In this document: positions 25,557 to 33,569 of the stretch, piece after piece | How the letters are laid out: each line of letters begins with the position of its first letter | Numbering within the stretch: the stretch's first letter is position 1 | From: Pseudaminobacter soli (ex Li et al. 2025) | Lineage (GTDB): Bacteria; Pseudomonadota; Alphaproteobacteria; Rhizobiales; Rhizobiaceae | Direction of reading: 5' to 3' | Length of the DNA: 64,000 nucleotides | NCBI RefSeq assembly: GCF_029892515.1 | Contig: NZ_JARXVF010000005.1 | Coordinates: 310,001 to 374,000, forward strand | Position numbers and translations under genes: made by a program | The notes under the pieces: model-generated | Seen by the model: the letters and a program-made list of their open reading frames with translations, nothing else | Told to the model about the DNA's origin: nothing | Database searches by the model: none

Positions 25557-25838
25557 TTAGCGCTTGCCGGCAGTCTCGTAGATTGCGGAACGGTCACGCT
25601 TGCCGACCGCAATCACCAGAACGACAAGCTCGCCGTCGATCACCTCATAGACCAATCGATAGCCGGAACTGCGCAGCTTGATCTTGTAGCGGTCCTTGGC
25701 ATCGCGCAGCTTGGCAGAAGGCACGTGTGGATTCTCGCACCGCTCCTTGAGCTTCTTGCGGAACTGCTCGCGCGTGTTGGCGTCGAGTTTCTTCCACTCC
25801 TTCAGCGCCGATTCGAGAAATTCGAGCTCATAGCTCAT
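25557..25838 (-). CDS. RelE/ParE-type toxin
   Basis: A 93-residue basic protein with the RelE fold signature: YELEFLESALKEWKKLD, LRDAKDRYKIKLRSSGYRLVY, and VVLVIAVGKRDRSAIYE. RelE toxins cut mRNA on the ribosome; the conserved basic and Tyr residues are present. Its start overlaps the antitoxin gene by 11 bases, the usual arrangement with antitoxin first. Confidence 0.9.
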   Translation of the reverse strand: MSYELEFLESALKEWKKLDANTREQFRKKLKERCENPHVPSAKLRDAKDRYKIKLRSSGYRLVYEVIDGELVVLVIAVGKRDRSAIYETAGKR

Positions 25839-26076
25839 CGAGCTTCACGCGGATTCGCTTTTCGCCCTTGCGTGCATCAGCGATCGCGTTGAGCTCGATA
25901 TCCTCCAGCCGGTCCATCATCGCTTCGAAGGCCTTGGCCGGGACGCAGTAGAAGGCCGGCTCGTTCCGGTTGAGGATCGCAACTGGAAAACCTTCGCCGG
26001 CCGCGACAGTACCCATTGGGTTCTTCTTCAATTCAGATACGCTTGCGGTCACTTCCGCGAGGATGGTGTGGGGCAT
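25828..26076 (-). CDS. Phd/YefM (StbD)-type antitoxin
   Basis: An 82-residue acidic partner of the RelE-like toxin. The N-terminus (ILAEVTASVSELKKNPMGTV, then FPVAILNRNEPAFYCVPA) matches the Phd/YefM DNA-binding fold; the C-terminal helix would wrap the toxin. The ATG at 26076 has a near-perfect GGAGG; an in-frame start at 26100 lies inside the presumed operator. It should repress its own promoter. Confidence 0.9.
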   Translation of the reverse strand: MPHTILAEVTASVSELKKNPMGTVAAGEGFPVAILNRNEPAFYCVPAKAFEAMMDRLEDIELNAIADARKGEKRIRVKLDEL

Positions 26077-26086
26077 GGCTCCCTCC

Positions 26087-26128
26087 TTTATGAGCACCAT
26101 AAATAATACCTTTAACAGGTCTTTTCAA
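26087..26128 (-). promoter_or_regulatory. Toxin-antitoxin promoter and palindromic operator
   Basis: On the minus strand a -35 box TTGAAA (26128-26123) and a -10 box TATTTA (26105-26100) are 17 bases apart. A perfect palindrome TTTATG-AGCAC-CATAAA at 26087-26103 overlaps the -10 box and sits just before the ribosome site, a plausible antitoxin binding site. Confidence 0.6.
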
Positions 26129-26252
26129 TCGGCGGCCAAGTGACGGCAATTTCCGCCGATCAGGCCGCAAACAGCAATGCGCGCGACGTTCCCTCGCCTT
26201 GCCTAGCGGCAGCCGAATGTGCCTCTATGCGCGCAACTGAGGAGAGGCATTC

Positions 26253-28235
26253 ATGAAAACCGTTACCGAATTTCCGCGCAAGGTCGTCGAACATCCCGAC
26301 ATGGGGCTCATCATGCCCGACGGCTGCCGGCTTTCGGCGCGGGTGTGGATGCCGGAGGATGCCGAGCAGAATCCGGTTCCGGTGATTCTCGAGCACCTGC
26401 CCTACCGCAAGCGCGACGGAACCACGACGCGCGATTGCCTTACCCATCCCTATCTCGCCGGTCACGGCTACGCCTGCATCCGCGTCGACATGCGCGGCAA
26501 TGGCGATTCCGAAGGGCTGATGGAGGACGAATATTCCGAGCAGGAATGGCAGGACGCCTGCGACGTGATTGCCTGGGCGGCAGCGCAGCCCTGGTGCAAC
26601 GGCAATGTCGGCATGATGGGCATTTCCTGGGGCGGCTTCAACTCGCTGCAGGTGGCGGCCAAGCAGCCGCCGGCGTTGAAGGCCATCATCACGCTCTGCT
26701 CGACCACCGACCGCTACGCCGACGACATCCACTACAAGGGCGGCTGCCTGCTCAACGAGAATTTCGGCTGGGCCTCGACCATGCTGTCCTACTCGTCGCG
26801 CTCGCCCGATCCGGCGCTGGTCGGCGACAAGTGGCGCGAAATGTGGCTGCACCGGCTCGAGAGCCAGCCCTTCCTGGTCAGGACCTGGTTCGCCCACCAG
26901 CGCCGCGACGCCTACTGGAAGCGCGGCTCGGTCTGCGAGGACTATTCGGCGGTTCAAGCCGCCGTCCTCTCCATCGGCGGCTGGCACGACGGCTATCGCA
27001 ACACGATCTCGCACCTGGTCTCCAACATCTCGGCGCCGGTGAAGGGCATCGTCGGCCCTTGGATCCACAAATACCCGCACTACGCCGCCCCCAAGCCGGC
27101 CATCGGCTTCCTGCAGGTGGCGCTGCGCTGGTGGGACCGCTGGCTGAAGGGCGTCGAGAACGGCGTCGAGAACGATCCGGCCTACCGCGCCTGGGTGATG
27201 GACAGCGTGCGCCCCAGCCGCTGGCATGACGAGCGGCCGGGCCGCTGGATTGCCGAATCGCAGTGGCCCTCGCCCCGCATCGAGACCCGCGAGATCGAGC
27301 TTCTGGCAAGCACCGCCGCGCCCGCCCTCGTTGCCTCGCCGCAGGATTGCGGCCTTACTGGCGGCGAATATTTCCCCTTCACCTACGGCCCCGAACTGCC
27401 CGGCGACCAGCGCGCCGACGACGCCCGCTCGGTCTGCTTCGACCAACCGGCCCAGCCAGAAGCCATCGACATCGTCGGCGCGCCGGAAGTGCTTGTGCGC
27501 TTCGCCTCCGACAAGCCGCAGGCCAACATGGCGGTGCGCCTGTGCGACGTGCATCCCGACGGCGCGTCCGAACTGATCTCCTACGGCGTGCTCAACCTCA
27601 CCCATCGCAACAGCCACGAATTCCCCGAGACGCTGAAGCCCGGTGAGGTCGTCGAGGCGCGCGTCGTACTCGATCAGTGCGCCTACCGCCTGCCGGCCGG
27701 CCATCGTCTGCGCATCGCCGTCTCCACCGCCTACTGGCCGGCCATCTGGCCCTCGCCGGAGCCGGTGCGTCTCGAACTGTCCGAGGCAAGGCTCTCCCTG
27801 CCCGTGCGGCCGCTCGCCAAGGGCGACGAGACGAGCTTCCCGGAACCGGAAGCGGCAGCACCTTGGGCGATCGAGACGCTGCGCGACTCCAGCTCGGAAC
27901 GCCACATCGACCGCGACGAGAGGACCGGCACGGTCACGCTCTCGATCACGGACGATTTCGGCGAGGTGCGCGACCTCGACCACGGCCTCGTCAGCGGCAG
28001 CATTGTGCGTGAAAAGTGGACCATCCACCCCGACGATCCGCTGTCGGCTCGCGGCGAGACCCGATGGACCGACGTCATGTCGCGAAATGAATTTTCGCTG
28101 CGTACCGAAACCCATTCGCGCATGCATTCGGACGCCAAAAACTTCTACTTCGAGGCCAGGATCGAGGCCTTCGAAGGGAACGAATTGGTGTTCGAGCGTG
28201 ATTTCCGGGAGGAAATTCCGCGCGACCACATTTGA
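26253..28235 (+). CDS. CocE/NonD family hydrolase (X-Pro dipeptidyl-peptidase S15-like)
   Basis: A 660-residue alpha/beta hydrolase. Residues 20-320 form the catalytic domain with LEHLPYRKRDGT, the nucleophile Ser125 in GISWGG, and a likely acid in GGWHDGY. The C-terminal ~250 residues form the jelly-roll domain of CocE/X-Pro peptidases. It may cleave esters or N-terminal dipeptides; there is no signal peptide. GAGGAGAGG precedes the ATG. It lies 156 bases before a peptide-type ABC operon, so work on an imported peptide or amide is plausible. Confidence 0.85.
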   Translation: MKTVTEFPRKVVEHPDMGLIMPDGCRLSARVWMPEDAEQNPVPVILEHLPYRKRDGTTTRDCLTHPYLAGHGYACIRVDMRGNGDSEGLMEDEYSEQEWQDACDVIAWAAAQPWCNGNVGMMGISWGGFNSLQVAAKQPPALKAIITLCSTTDRYADDIHYKGGCLLNENFGWASTMLSYSSRSPDPALVGDKWREMWLHRLESQPFLVRTWFAHQRRDAYWKRGSVCEDYSAVQAAVLSIGGWHDGYRNTISHLVSNISAPVKGIVGPWIHKYPHYAAPKPAIGFLQVALRWWDRWLKGVENGVENDPAYRAWVMDSVRPSRWHDERPGRWIAESQWPSPRIETREIELLASTAAPALVASPQDCGLTGGEYFPFTYGPELPGDQRADDARSVCFDQPAQPEAIDIVGAPEVLVRFASDKPQANMAVRLCDVHPDGASELISYGVLNLTHRNSHEFPETLKPGEVVEARVVLDQCAYRLPAGHRLRIAVSTAYWPAIWPSPEPVRLELSEARLSLPVRPLAKGDETSFPEPEAAAPWAIETLRDSSSERHIDRDERTGTVTLSITDDFGEVRDLDHGLVSGSIVREKWTIHPDDPLSARGETRWTDVMSRNEFSLRTETHSRMHSDAKNFYFEARIEAFEGNELVFERDFREEIPRDHI

Positions 28236-28287
28236 CTTAGCCGGCTTCTCTATCCTAAAAGCGACACACCACTATTTGCGTCGCGAC

Positions 28288-28304
28288 ATGTCGCAATCTG
28301 CCTT
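28288..28304 (+). promoter_or_regulatory. Conserved motif upstream of first binding-protein gene
   Basis: ATGTCGCAATCTGCCTT matches 15 of 17 bases of the sequence at 30065-30081, about the same distance (about 100 bases) before the paralogous downstream gene. It may be a shared regulator site kept after tandem duplication. Confidence 0.4.
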
Positions 28305-28391
28305 ACGTGAGGTGAAGCGGACCTCCACTATCCCCTTCGGGACGGTGGAGGAGCATCGCCCGTCTGGACGACATGCAGGGAGGAGAAGTCA

Positions 28392-29981
28392 TTGTCGGAT
28401 GAACTCGAATATCTGGGCCGGCGCGTTGCCGCCGGCAAGCTCAACCGCCGTGAATTTCTCGGCCGTGCCGCAGCCCTTGGCGTCAGTGCCGCATTCGCCA
28501 ATACGCTTCTGACCAGCGCCGTGCGCGCTGCCGGCCCCGTCAAGGGCGGCGCGCTCAAGGCCGGCCTGCAGGGCGGCGAATCGACCGACGGCCTCGACCC
28601 GGCCGCGATCAACAACCAGGTCACCGGCGCGTTTGCGCGCTGCTGGGGCGAAAAGCTCATCGACATTGACGAGAACGGCAAGATCGTTCACCGGCTGGCC
28701 GAGGAATACGGCTCATCGGCCGACGCCAAGACCTGGACCTTCAAGATCCGCAAGGGCGTGACCTTCCACAATGGCAAGGAACTCGACGCCAATGACGTGA
28801 TGGCCACCATCGAGCGCCATGCCGGCCCCGAGACCAAGTCGGGCGCGCTTGGCGTGCTGCGCGGGATCGACCAGCTGAAGGTCGACGGCAACGACTTCGT
28901 CATCACGCTGAAGGAAGCCAATGCCGACCTGCCCTTCCTGATGTCGGACTACCACCTCATCGTCCAGCCGAATGGCGGCAAGGACAATCCGCAGGCCGGC
29001 ATCGGCACCGGGCCCTACAAGATCGCCTCGCACGAGCCGGGCGTGCGCGAGCTCGGCACCCGCCACGAAGGCTATTGGGACGCCGACAATGGCGGCTTCG
29101 CCGATCAGGTCGAGATCGTGGTCATCAACGATTCGACCGCCCGTATGGCCGCACTTCGCGGCGGCCAGGTGCACATGATGAACCGCGTCGAGCCCAAGAT
29201 CGTCGATCTGGTCAAGCGCATCCCCGGCATCGCCATCAAGAACGTCGCCGGCGGCGCGCACTACGTGTTCGCCATGCAGTGCAACACTGCGCCCTTCGAC
29301 AACAACGACCTCCGGCTGGCGCTGAAATACGCGGTCGACCGCCAGGAGATGGTCGATAAGATCGTCGGCGGCTACGGCTCGGTCGGCAACGACATTCCGG
29401 TCAACAAGTCCTATCCGCTGTTCTCGGACGACATCGAGCAGCGCGTGTTCGATCCGGAAAAGGCCGCCTTCCACTTCAAGAAGTCGGGCCACAGCGGCCC
29501 CATCCAGCTCATCACCTCCGAGGTCGCCTTCCCCGGCGCCGTCGATGCCGCCCAGCTGTTCCAGCAGAGCTGCGCCAAGGCCGGCATCCAGCTCGACGTG
29601 CAGCGCGCGCCGGGCGACGGCTACTGGGCCGAGGTGTGGAACAAGAAGCCGTTCTCGGCTTCCTACTGGGTCGGCCGTCCGACGCAGGACCAGCAGTACT
29701 CGACCGCCTACCTGTCGACCGCCGACTGGAACGAGACCCGCTTCAAGCGCGACGATTTCGACAAGCTGGTGGCGGGTGCCCGCGCCGAGCTCGACGAGGC
29801 CAAGCGCAAGGCCATGTACCGCGACATCGCCCTTCTCGTACGCGACGAAGGCGGCGCGATCATCCCGATGTACAACGACTGGATCGATGCGGTGTCGGAA
29901 AAGGTAGGCGGCTACATACCCTATCCGTCGGGCGAGCTTATGGGTGGCCTCGCGCTCGCTCGGTGCTGGCTCACCGCCTGA
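28392..29981 (+). CDS. ABC transporter substrate-binding protein, family 5 (first tandem copy)
   Basis: A 529-residue periplasmic binding protein of the DppA/OppA class. The N-terminus carries a twin-arginine signal (LNRREFLGRAAALGVSAAFA). Then follow the family segments VTFHNGKELDANDV, IGTGPYKIASHEPGVRE and LRLALKYAVDRQEMV. The start is a TTG with GGGAGGAG upstream; the downstream paralog begins with ATG at the equivalent residue, supporting this choice. It is closely similar along its whole length to the next gene, a tandem duplication. Confidence 0.9.
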   Translation: MSDELEYLGRRVAAGKLNRREFLGRAAALGVSAAFANTLLTSAVRAAGPVKGGALKAGLQGGESTDGLDPAAINNQVTGAFARCWGEKLIDIDENGKIVHRLAEEYGSSADAKTWTFKIRKGVTFHNGKELDANDVMATIERHAGPETKSGALGVLRGIDQLKVDGNDFVITLKEANADLPFLMSDYHLIVQPNGGKDNPQAGIGTGPYKIASHEPGVRELGTRHEGYWDADNGGFADQVEIVVINDSTARMAALRGGQVHMMNRVEPKIVDLVKRIPGIAIKNVAGGAHYVFAMQCNTAPFDNNDLRLALKYAVDRQEMVDKIVGGYGSVGNDIPVNKSYPLFSDDIEQRVFDPEKAAFHFKKSGHSGPIQLITSEVAFPGAVDAAQLFQQSCAKAGIQLDVQRAPGDGYWAEVWNKKPFSASYWVGRPTQDQQYSTAYLSTADWNETRFKRDDFDKLVAGARAELDEAKRKAMYRDIALLVRDEGGAIIPMYNDWIDAVSEKVGGYIPYPSGELMGGLALARCWLTA

Positions 29982-30064
29982 TACGCCGCAAAAACGGGCT
30001 TTTCGAAGGGTGCCGGCCAGCCGGCACCCCTTGGTCCACAGCCGCACTGCATTTACGCCACGTA

Positions 30065-30081
30065 ATGTCGCAATTCGCCTT
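30065..30081 (+). promoter_or_regulatory. Conserved motif upstream of second binding-protein gene
   Basis: ATGTCGCAATTCGCCTT, the second copy of the motif at 28288-28304. It lies about 90 bases before the second gene, suggesting that gene has its own promoter. Confidence 0.4.
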
Positions 30082-30168
30082 GCCGAAGCCGAGATCTTCC
30101 GCGCAATATCCGCCTAACAAGCAAAACAAGACTGTTTAAAGTCATCTAACCAGAGTGAGGAACAATAT

Positions 30169-31752
30169 ATGTCCAATGAATTGGAATTCCTGAGCCATCG
30201 TGTCGCCACCGGAAAGCTCAGCCGCCGCGATTTCCTGGGCCGCGCGGCCGCCCTCGGCGTCACTGCGGCCTTCGCCAACACCCTCATGGGCAACGCCGCG
30301 CGCGCGGCCGGCCCGCAGAAGGGCGGCACGCTGAAGGCCGGCATGCAGGGCGGTGAATCGACCAACAGCCTCGATCCGGCTTCCTGGCAGAGCCAGGTGC
30401 CCTACAAGTTCGGCCGCCAGTGGGGCGAGCAGCTCGTCCAGATGTCGCCCGACGGCGAAGTGAAGCCGTGCCTGGCCGAGGAATGGGGCGCCTCTGCCGA
30501 CGCCAAGGTGTGGACCTTCAAGATCCGCAAGGGCGTGCAGTTCCACAACGGCAAGGAGATGACCCCCGACGACGTTCTCGCCACCATGGAGCGCCACTCC
30601 GACGAGAACTCGAAGTCGGGCGCGCTCGGCATCATGGGCGGCATCGACAAGATCAAGGTCGACGGCCAGAACGTGGTCTTCACCCTCAAGGACCCCAACG
30701 CCGACCTGCCCTACCTGCTGGACGACTATCACCTGATGATCCAGCCGAACGGCGGCAAGGACAATCCGGTCGCCGGCATCGGCACCGGCCCCTACAAAGT
30801 GGCCGTCAACGAGCCGGGCGTGCGCCATGTCGGCGAGCGTTTTGCCAACTATTGGCGCGATGACCGCGGCTTTGCCGACACCATCGAGATCGTCGTCATC
30901 AACGACGCCACCGCCCGCACCGCCGCGCTGCAGGGCGGCCAGGTCGACATGATCAACCGCGTCGAGCCCAAGATCGTCGATCTCATCAAGCGCGTGCCGG
31001 GCGTCACCATCCAGAACGTGGCCGGCAAGGGCCACTATGTCTTCATCGCCCACTGCAACACCGCACCGTTCGACAACAACGATCTGCGCCTGGCTCTGAA
31101 ATATGCGCTCGACCGCGAAGAGATGGTGAAGAAGATCCTGCACGGGTACGGCACGGTCGGCAACGACACGCCGATCAACAAGGCCTACCCGCTCTTCGCC
31201 GAGATCGAGCAGCGCACGTTCGACCCGGAAAAGGCCGCCTTCCACTACAAGAAGTCCGGTCACAGCGGCTCGGTCCTGCTGCGCACCTCCGACGTCGCCT
31301 TCCCGGGCGCCATCGATGCGGCACAGCTCTACCAGCAGAGCGCTGCCAAGGCCGGCATCACCATCGAGGTCAAGCGCGAGCCCGGCGACGGCTACTGGTC
31401 GGAAGTGTGGAACAAGCAGCCCTTCTCGGCTTCCTACTGGGGCGGACGCCCGACGCAGGACCAGATGTACTCCACCGCCTACTATTCGAAGGCCGACTGG
31501 AACGACACTCGCTTCTTCCGCGAGGACTTCGACAAGATGCTGTTCCAGGCCCGCGCCGAGCTCGACAAGGACAAGCGCGTCGCGCTCTACAAGTCGATGG
31601 GCGAGATGGTTCGCGACGAAGGCGGCGTGATCACGCCGATGTTCAACGACTTCATCGACGCGACCGGCCCGAAGGTCGGCGGCTGGTACCAGGACGGCAA
31701 CCAGGAGATGATGGGCGGCTACGCCCTGTCGAAGTGCTGGGTCCAGGCGTGA
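30169..31752 (+). CDS. ABC transporter substrate-binding protein, family 5 (second tandem copy)
   Basis: A 527-residue paralog of the preceding protein, with the same Tat signal (LSRRDFLGRAAALGVTAAFA) and the same landmarks (VQFHNGKEMTPDDV, IGTGPYKVAVNEPGVRH, LRLALKYALDREEMV, EPGDGYWSEVWNKQPFSASY). It delivers peptides or similar solutes to the permeases encoded next. The ligand-facing differences, for example LMGNAARAAG and the C-terminal YQDGNQEMMGGYALSKCW, may give a different substrate range. It ends 16 bases before the permease gene. Confidence 0.92.
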   Translation: MSNELEFLSHRVATGKLSRRDFLGRAAALGVTAAFANTLMGNAARAAGPQKGGTLKAGMQGGESTNSLDPASWQSQVPYKFGRQWGEQLVQMSPDGEVKPCLAEEWGASADAKVWTFKIRKGVQFHNGKEMTPDDVLATMERHSDENSKSGALGIMGGIDKIKVDGQNVVFTLKDPNADLPYLLDDYHLMIQPNGGKDNPVAGIGTGPYKVAVNEPGVRHVGERFANYWRDDRGFADTIEIVVINDATARTAALQGGQVDMINRVEPKIVDLIKRVPGVTIQNVAGKGHYVFIAHCNTAPFDNNDLRLALKYALDREEMVKKILHGYGTVGNDTPINKAYPLFAEIEQRTFDPEKAAFHYKKSGHSGSVLLRTSDVAFPGAIDAAQLYQQSAAKAGITIEVKREPGDGYWSEVWNKQPFSASYWGGRPTQDQMYSTAYYSKADWNDTRFFREDFDKMLFQARAELDKDKRVALYKSMGEMVRDEGGVITPMFNDFIDATGPKVGGWYQDGNQEMMGGYALSKCWVQA

Positions 31753-31768
31753 GTCCGGCTCGGCTGAG

Positions 31769-32725
31769 ATGTCCTCGCTCCTGAAACTGGTGGCCCAGCG
31801 CGTCGCGCTGGGCCTGCTCCTGCTGCTCGCCGTCTCGGTGCTGATCTTCGTTGGTACGCAGATCCTGCCGGGCGACGTGGCACAGTCCATCCTTGGTCAA
31901 TCCGCAACGCCCCAGGCGCTTGCCAACCTGCGCGAACAGCTGGGCCTGAACGACCCCGCTTATGTCCGCTACTTCCACTGGCTCTGGGGCATGCTGCACG
32001 GCGACATGGGCACCGCCCTGTCGAACGGGCAGGATATTGCCTCCTCGCTCAGCGGACGACTGAAGAACACGCTGTTCCTCGCCTTCTGGGCGGCAATCGT
32101 CTCGGTGCCGCTGGCCATCATCCTCGGCCTCATCGCCGTGCGCCACAAGAACGGCTTCGTCGACAAGCTCATTTCCGGCCTCACGCTGGCCTCCATCTCG
32201 CTGCCGGAATTCTTCATCGGCTACCTGCTGATCTATTTCGTGGCAGTGCAGATGCAGTGGTTCCCCAGCGTGTCGACAGTCTATGACGGCATGTCGTTCC
32301 TCGACCGCATGAAGGCGATCGCGCTGCCCGCGGCAACGCTGACGCTGGTGGTGCTGGCGCATATGATGCGCATGACGCGTGCGGCCATCCTCAACGTCAT
32401 GCAGTCGGCCTATATCGAGACTGCCGAGCTCAAGGGGCTCACCCCCTTCGAGATCATCCGGCGCCACGCCTTCCCCAATGCGATTGCTCCGATCGTCAAC
32501 GTGGTGATGCTGAACCTCGCCTATCTCGTCGTCGGCGTGGTCGTGGTCGAAGTCATCTTCGTCTATCCCGGCATGGGGCAGTATCTGGTCGACCATGTCG
32601 CCAAGCGCGACGTGCCGGTGGTGCAGGCCTGCGGCCTGATCTTCGCTGCCGTCTATATCGGCCTCAACATCATCGCCGACATCACGGCCATCGTGTCCAA
32701 TCCGCGCCTCAGGCATCCGAAGTAA
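31769..32725 (+). CDS. ABC transporter permease (DppB type)
   Basis: A 318-residue inner-membrane permease with about six helices. The first is ALGLLLLLAVSVLIFVGTQILPGD, and the cytoplasmic EAA-like loop is SAYIETAELKGLTPFEIIRRHAFPNA. It forms the channel with the next permease. The ribosome site is weak, so translation may depend on the upstream gene. Confidence 0.93.
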   Translation: MSSLLKLVAQRVALGLLLLLAVSVLIFVGTQILPGDVAQSILGQSATPQALANLREQLGLNDPAYVRYFHWLWGMLHGDMGTALSNGQDIASSLSGRLKNTLFLAFWAAIVSVPLAIILGLIAVRHKNGFVDKLISGLTLASISLPEFFIGYLLIYFVAVQMQWFPSVSTVYDGMSFLDRMKAIALPAATLTLVVLAHMMRMTRAAILNVMQSAYIETAELKGLTPFEIIRRHAFPNAIAPIVNVVMLNLAYLVVGVVVVEVIFVYPGMGQYLVDHVAKRDVPVVQACGLIFAAVYIGLNIIADITAIVSNPRLRHPK

Positions 32726-32738
32726 GGGGGACGGGTTC

Positions 32739-33569
32739 ATGCTGACCTTGAAAAACATACCGCTGAGCGCCTGGCTGGGGCTCATCGTGACCGGCCTGTT
32801 CGCCTTTGCCGCCATCTTCGCGCCACTGGTGGCGCCGTTCCCCAATGCCGAGATCGTCGGCGACGTGTGGGAGCCGATGTCGGCAGCGCACTGGCTGGGC
32901 ACCGACAATCTCGGCCGAGACCTGCTCTCGCGCATGATCTTCGGCGCACGCACGACGATCACGATCGCCGCGCTCGCCACGGCCTTGTCGTTCACGCTGG
33001 GCTCGACCCTCGGCTTCACCGCCGCGGTCATCGGCGGCTGGTTCGATCAGACCATGTCGCGCGGCGTCGATCTCCTGATGGCGATCCCCACGCTCATCTT
33101 CGCACTGGTGGTGCTCTCGGTGCTGCCCGGCAATATCGTGACGCTCATCCTGGTCATGGGCGTTCTCGATTCCACACGCGTCTACCGCCTGGCCCGCGCC
33201 GTAGCGGTCGACATCAACGTCATGGACTACGTCGAGGCCGCCAAGCTGCGCGGCGAAGGCCGCGGCTGGATCATCTTCCGCGAGATCCTGCCCAATGCGC
33301 TGTCGCCGCTGGTGGCGGAGCTCGGCCTGCGCTTCATCTTCGCCGTGCTGTTCCTTTCGGCCCTGTCCTTCCTCGGCCTCGGCGTTCAACCGCCGGAAGC
33401 CGATTGGGGCGGCATGGTCAAGGAGAACAAGGAAGGCATCGTGTTCGGCATCCCCGCAGCGCTCATCCCTGCCGCGGCAATCGCGGTCCTGGCCATTTCG
33501 GTCAACCTCGTGGCCGACTGGATCCTCAACCGCACCACCGATCTGAAGGGAGGCCGCGGCAATGGATAG
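32739..33569 (+). CDS. ABC transporter permease (DppC type)
   Basis: A 276-residue permease. It shows the DppC start (LTLKNIPLSAWLGLIVTGLFAFAAIFAPLVAPF), the LGTDNLGRDLLSRMIFGART signature and the EAA loop YVEAAKLRGEGRGWIIFREILPNA. It partners the DppB-type protein. Its stop overlaps the ATPase gene start by eight bases. Confidence 0.93.
   Translation: MLTLKNIPLSAWLGLIVTGLFAFAAIFAPLVAPFPNAEIVGDVWEPMSAAHWLGTDNLGRDLLSRMIFGARTTITIAALATALSFTLGSTLGFTAAVIGGWFDQTMSRGVDLLMAIPTLIFALVVLSVLPGNIVTLILVMGVLDSTRVYRLARAVAVDINVMDYVEAAKLRGEGRGWIIFREILPNALSPLVAELGLRFIFAVLFLSALSFLGLGVQPPEADWGGMVKENKEGIVFGIPAALIPAAAIAVLAISVNLVADWILNRTTDLKGGRGNG

Noticed and set aside
26160-28229. 689-codon minus-strand frame opposite the CocE hydrolase
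   Set aside because: Shadow of the hydrolase gene; composition is Arg/Gly/Ala/Val rich without motifs.
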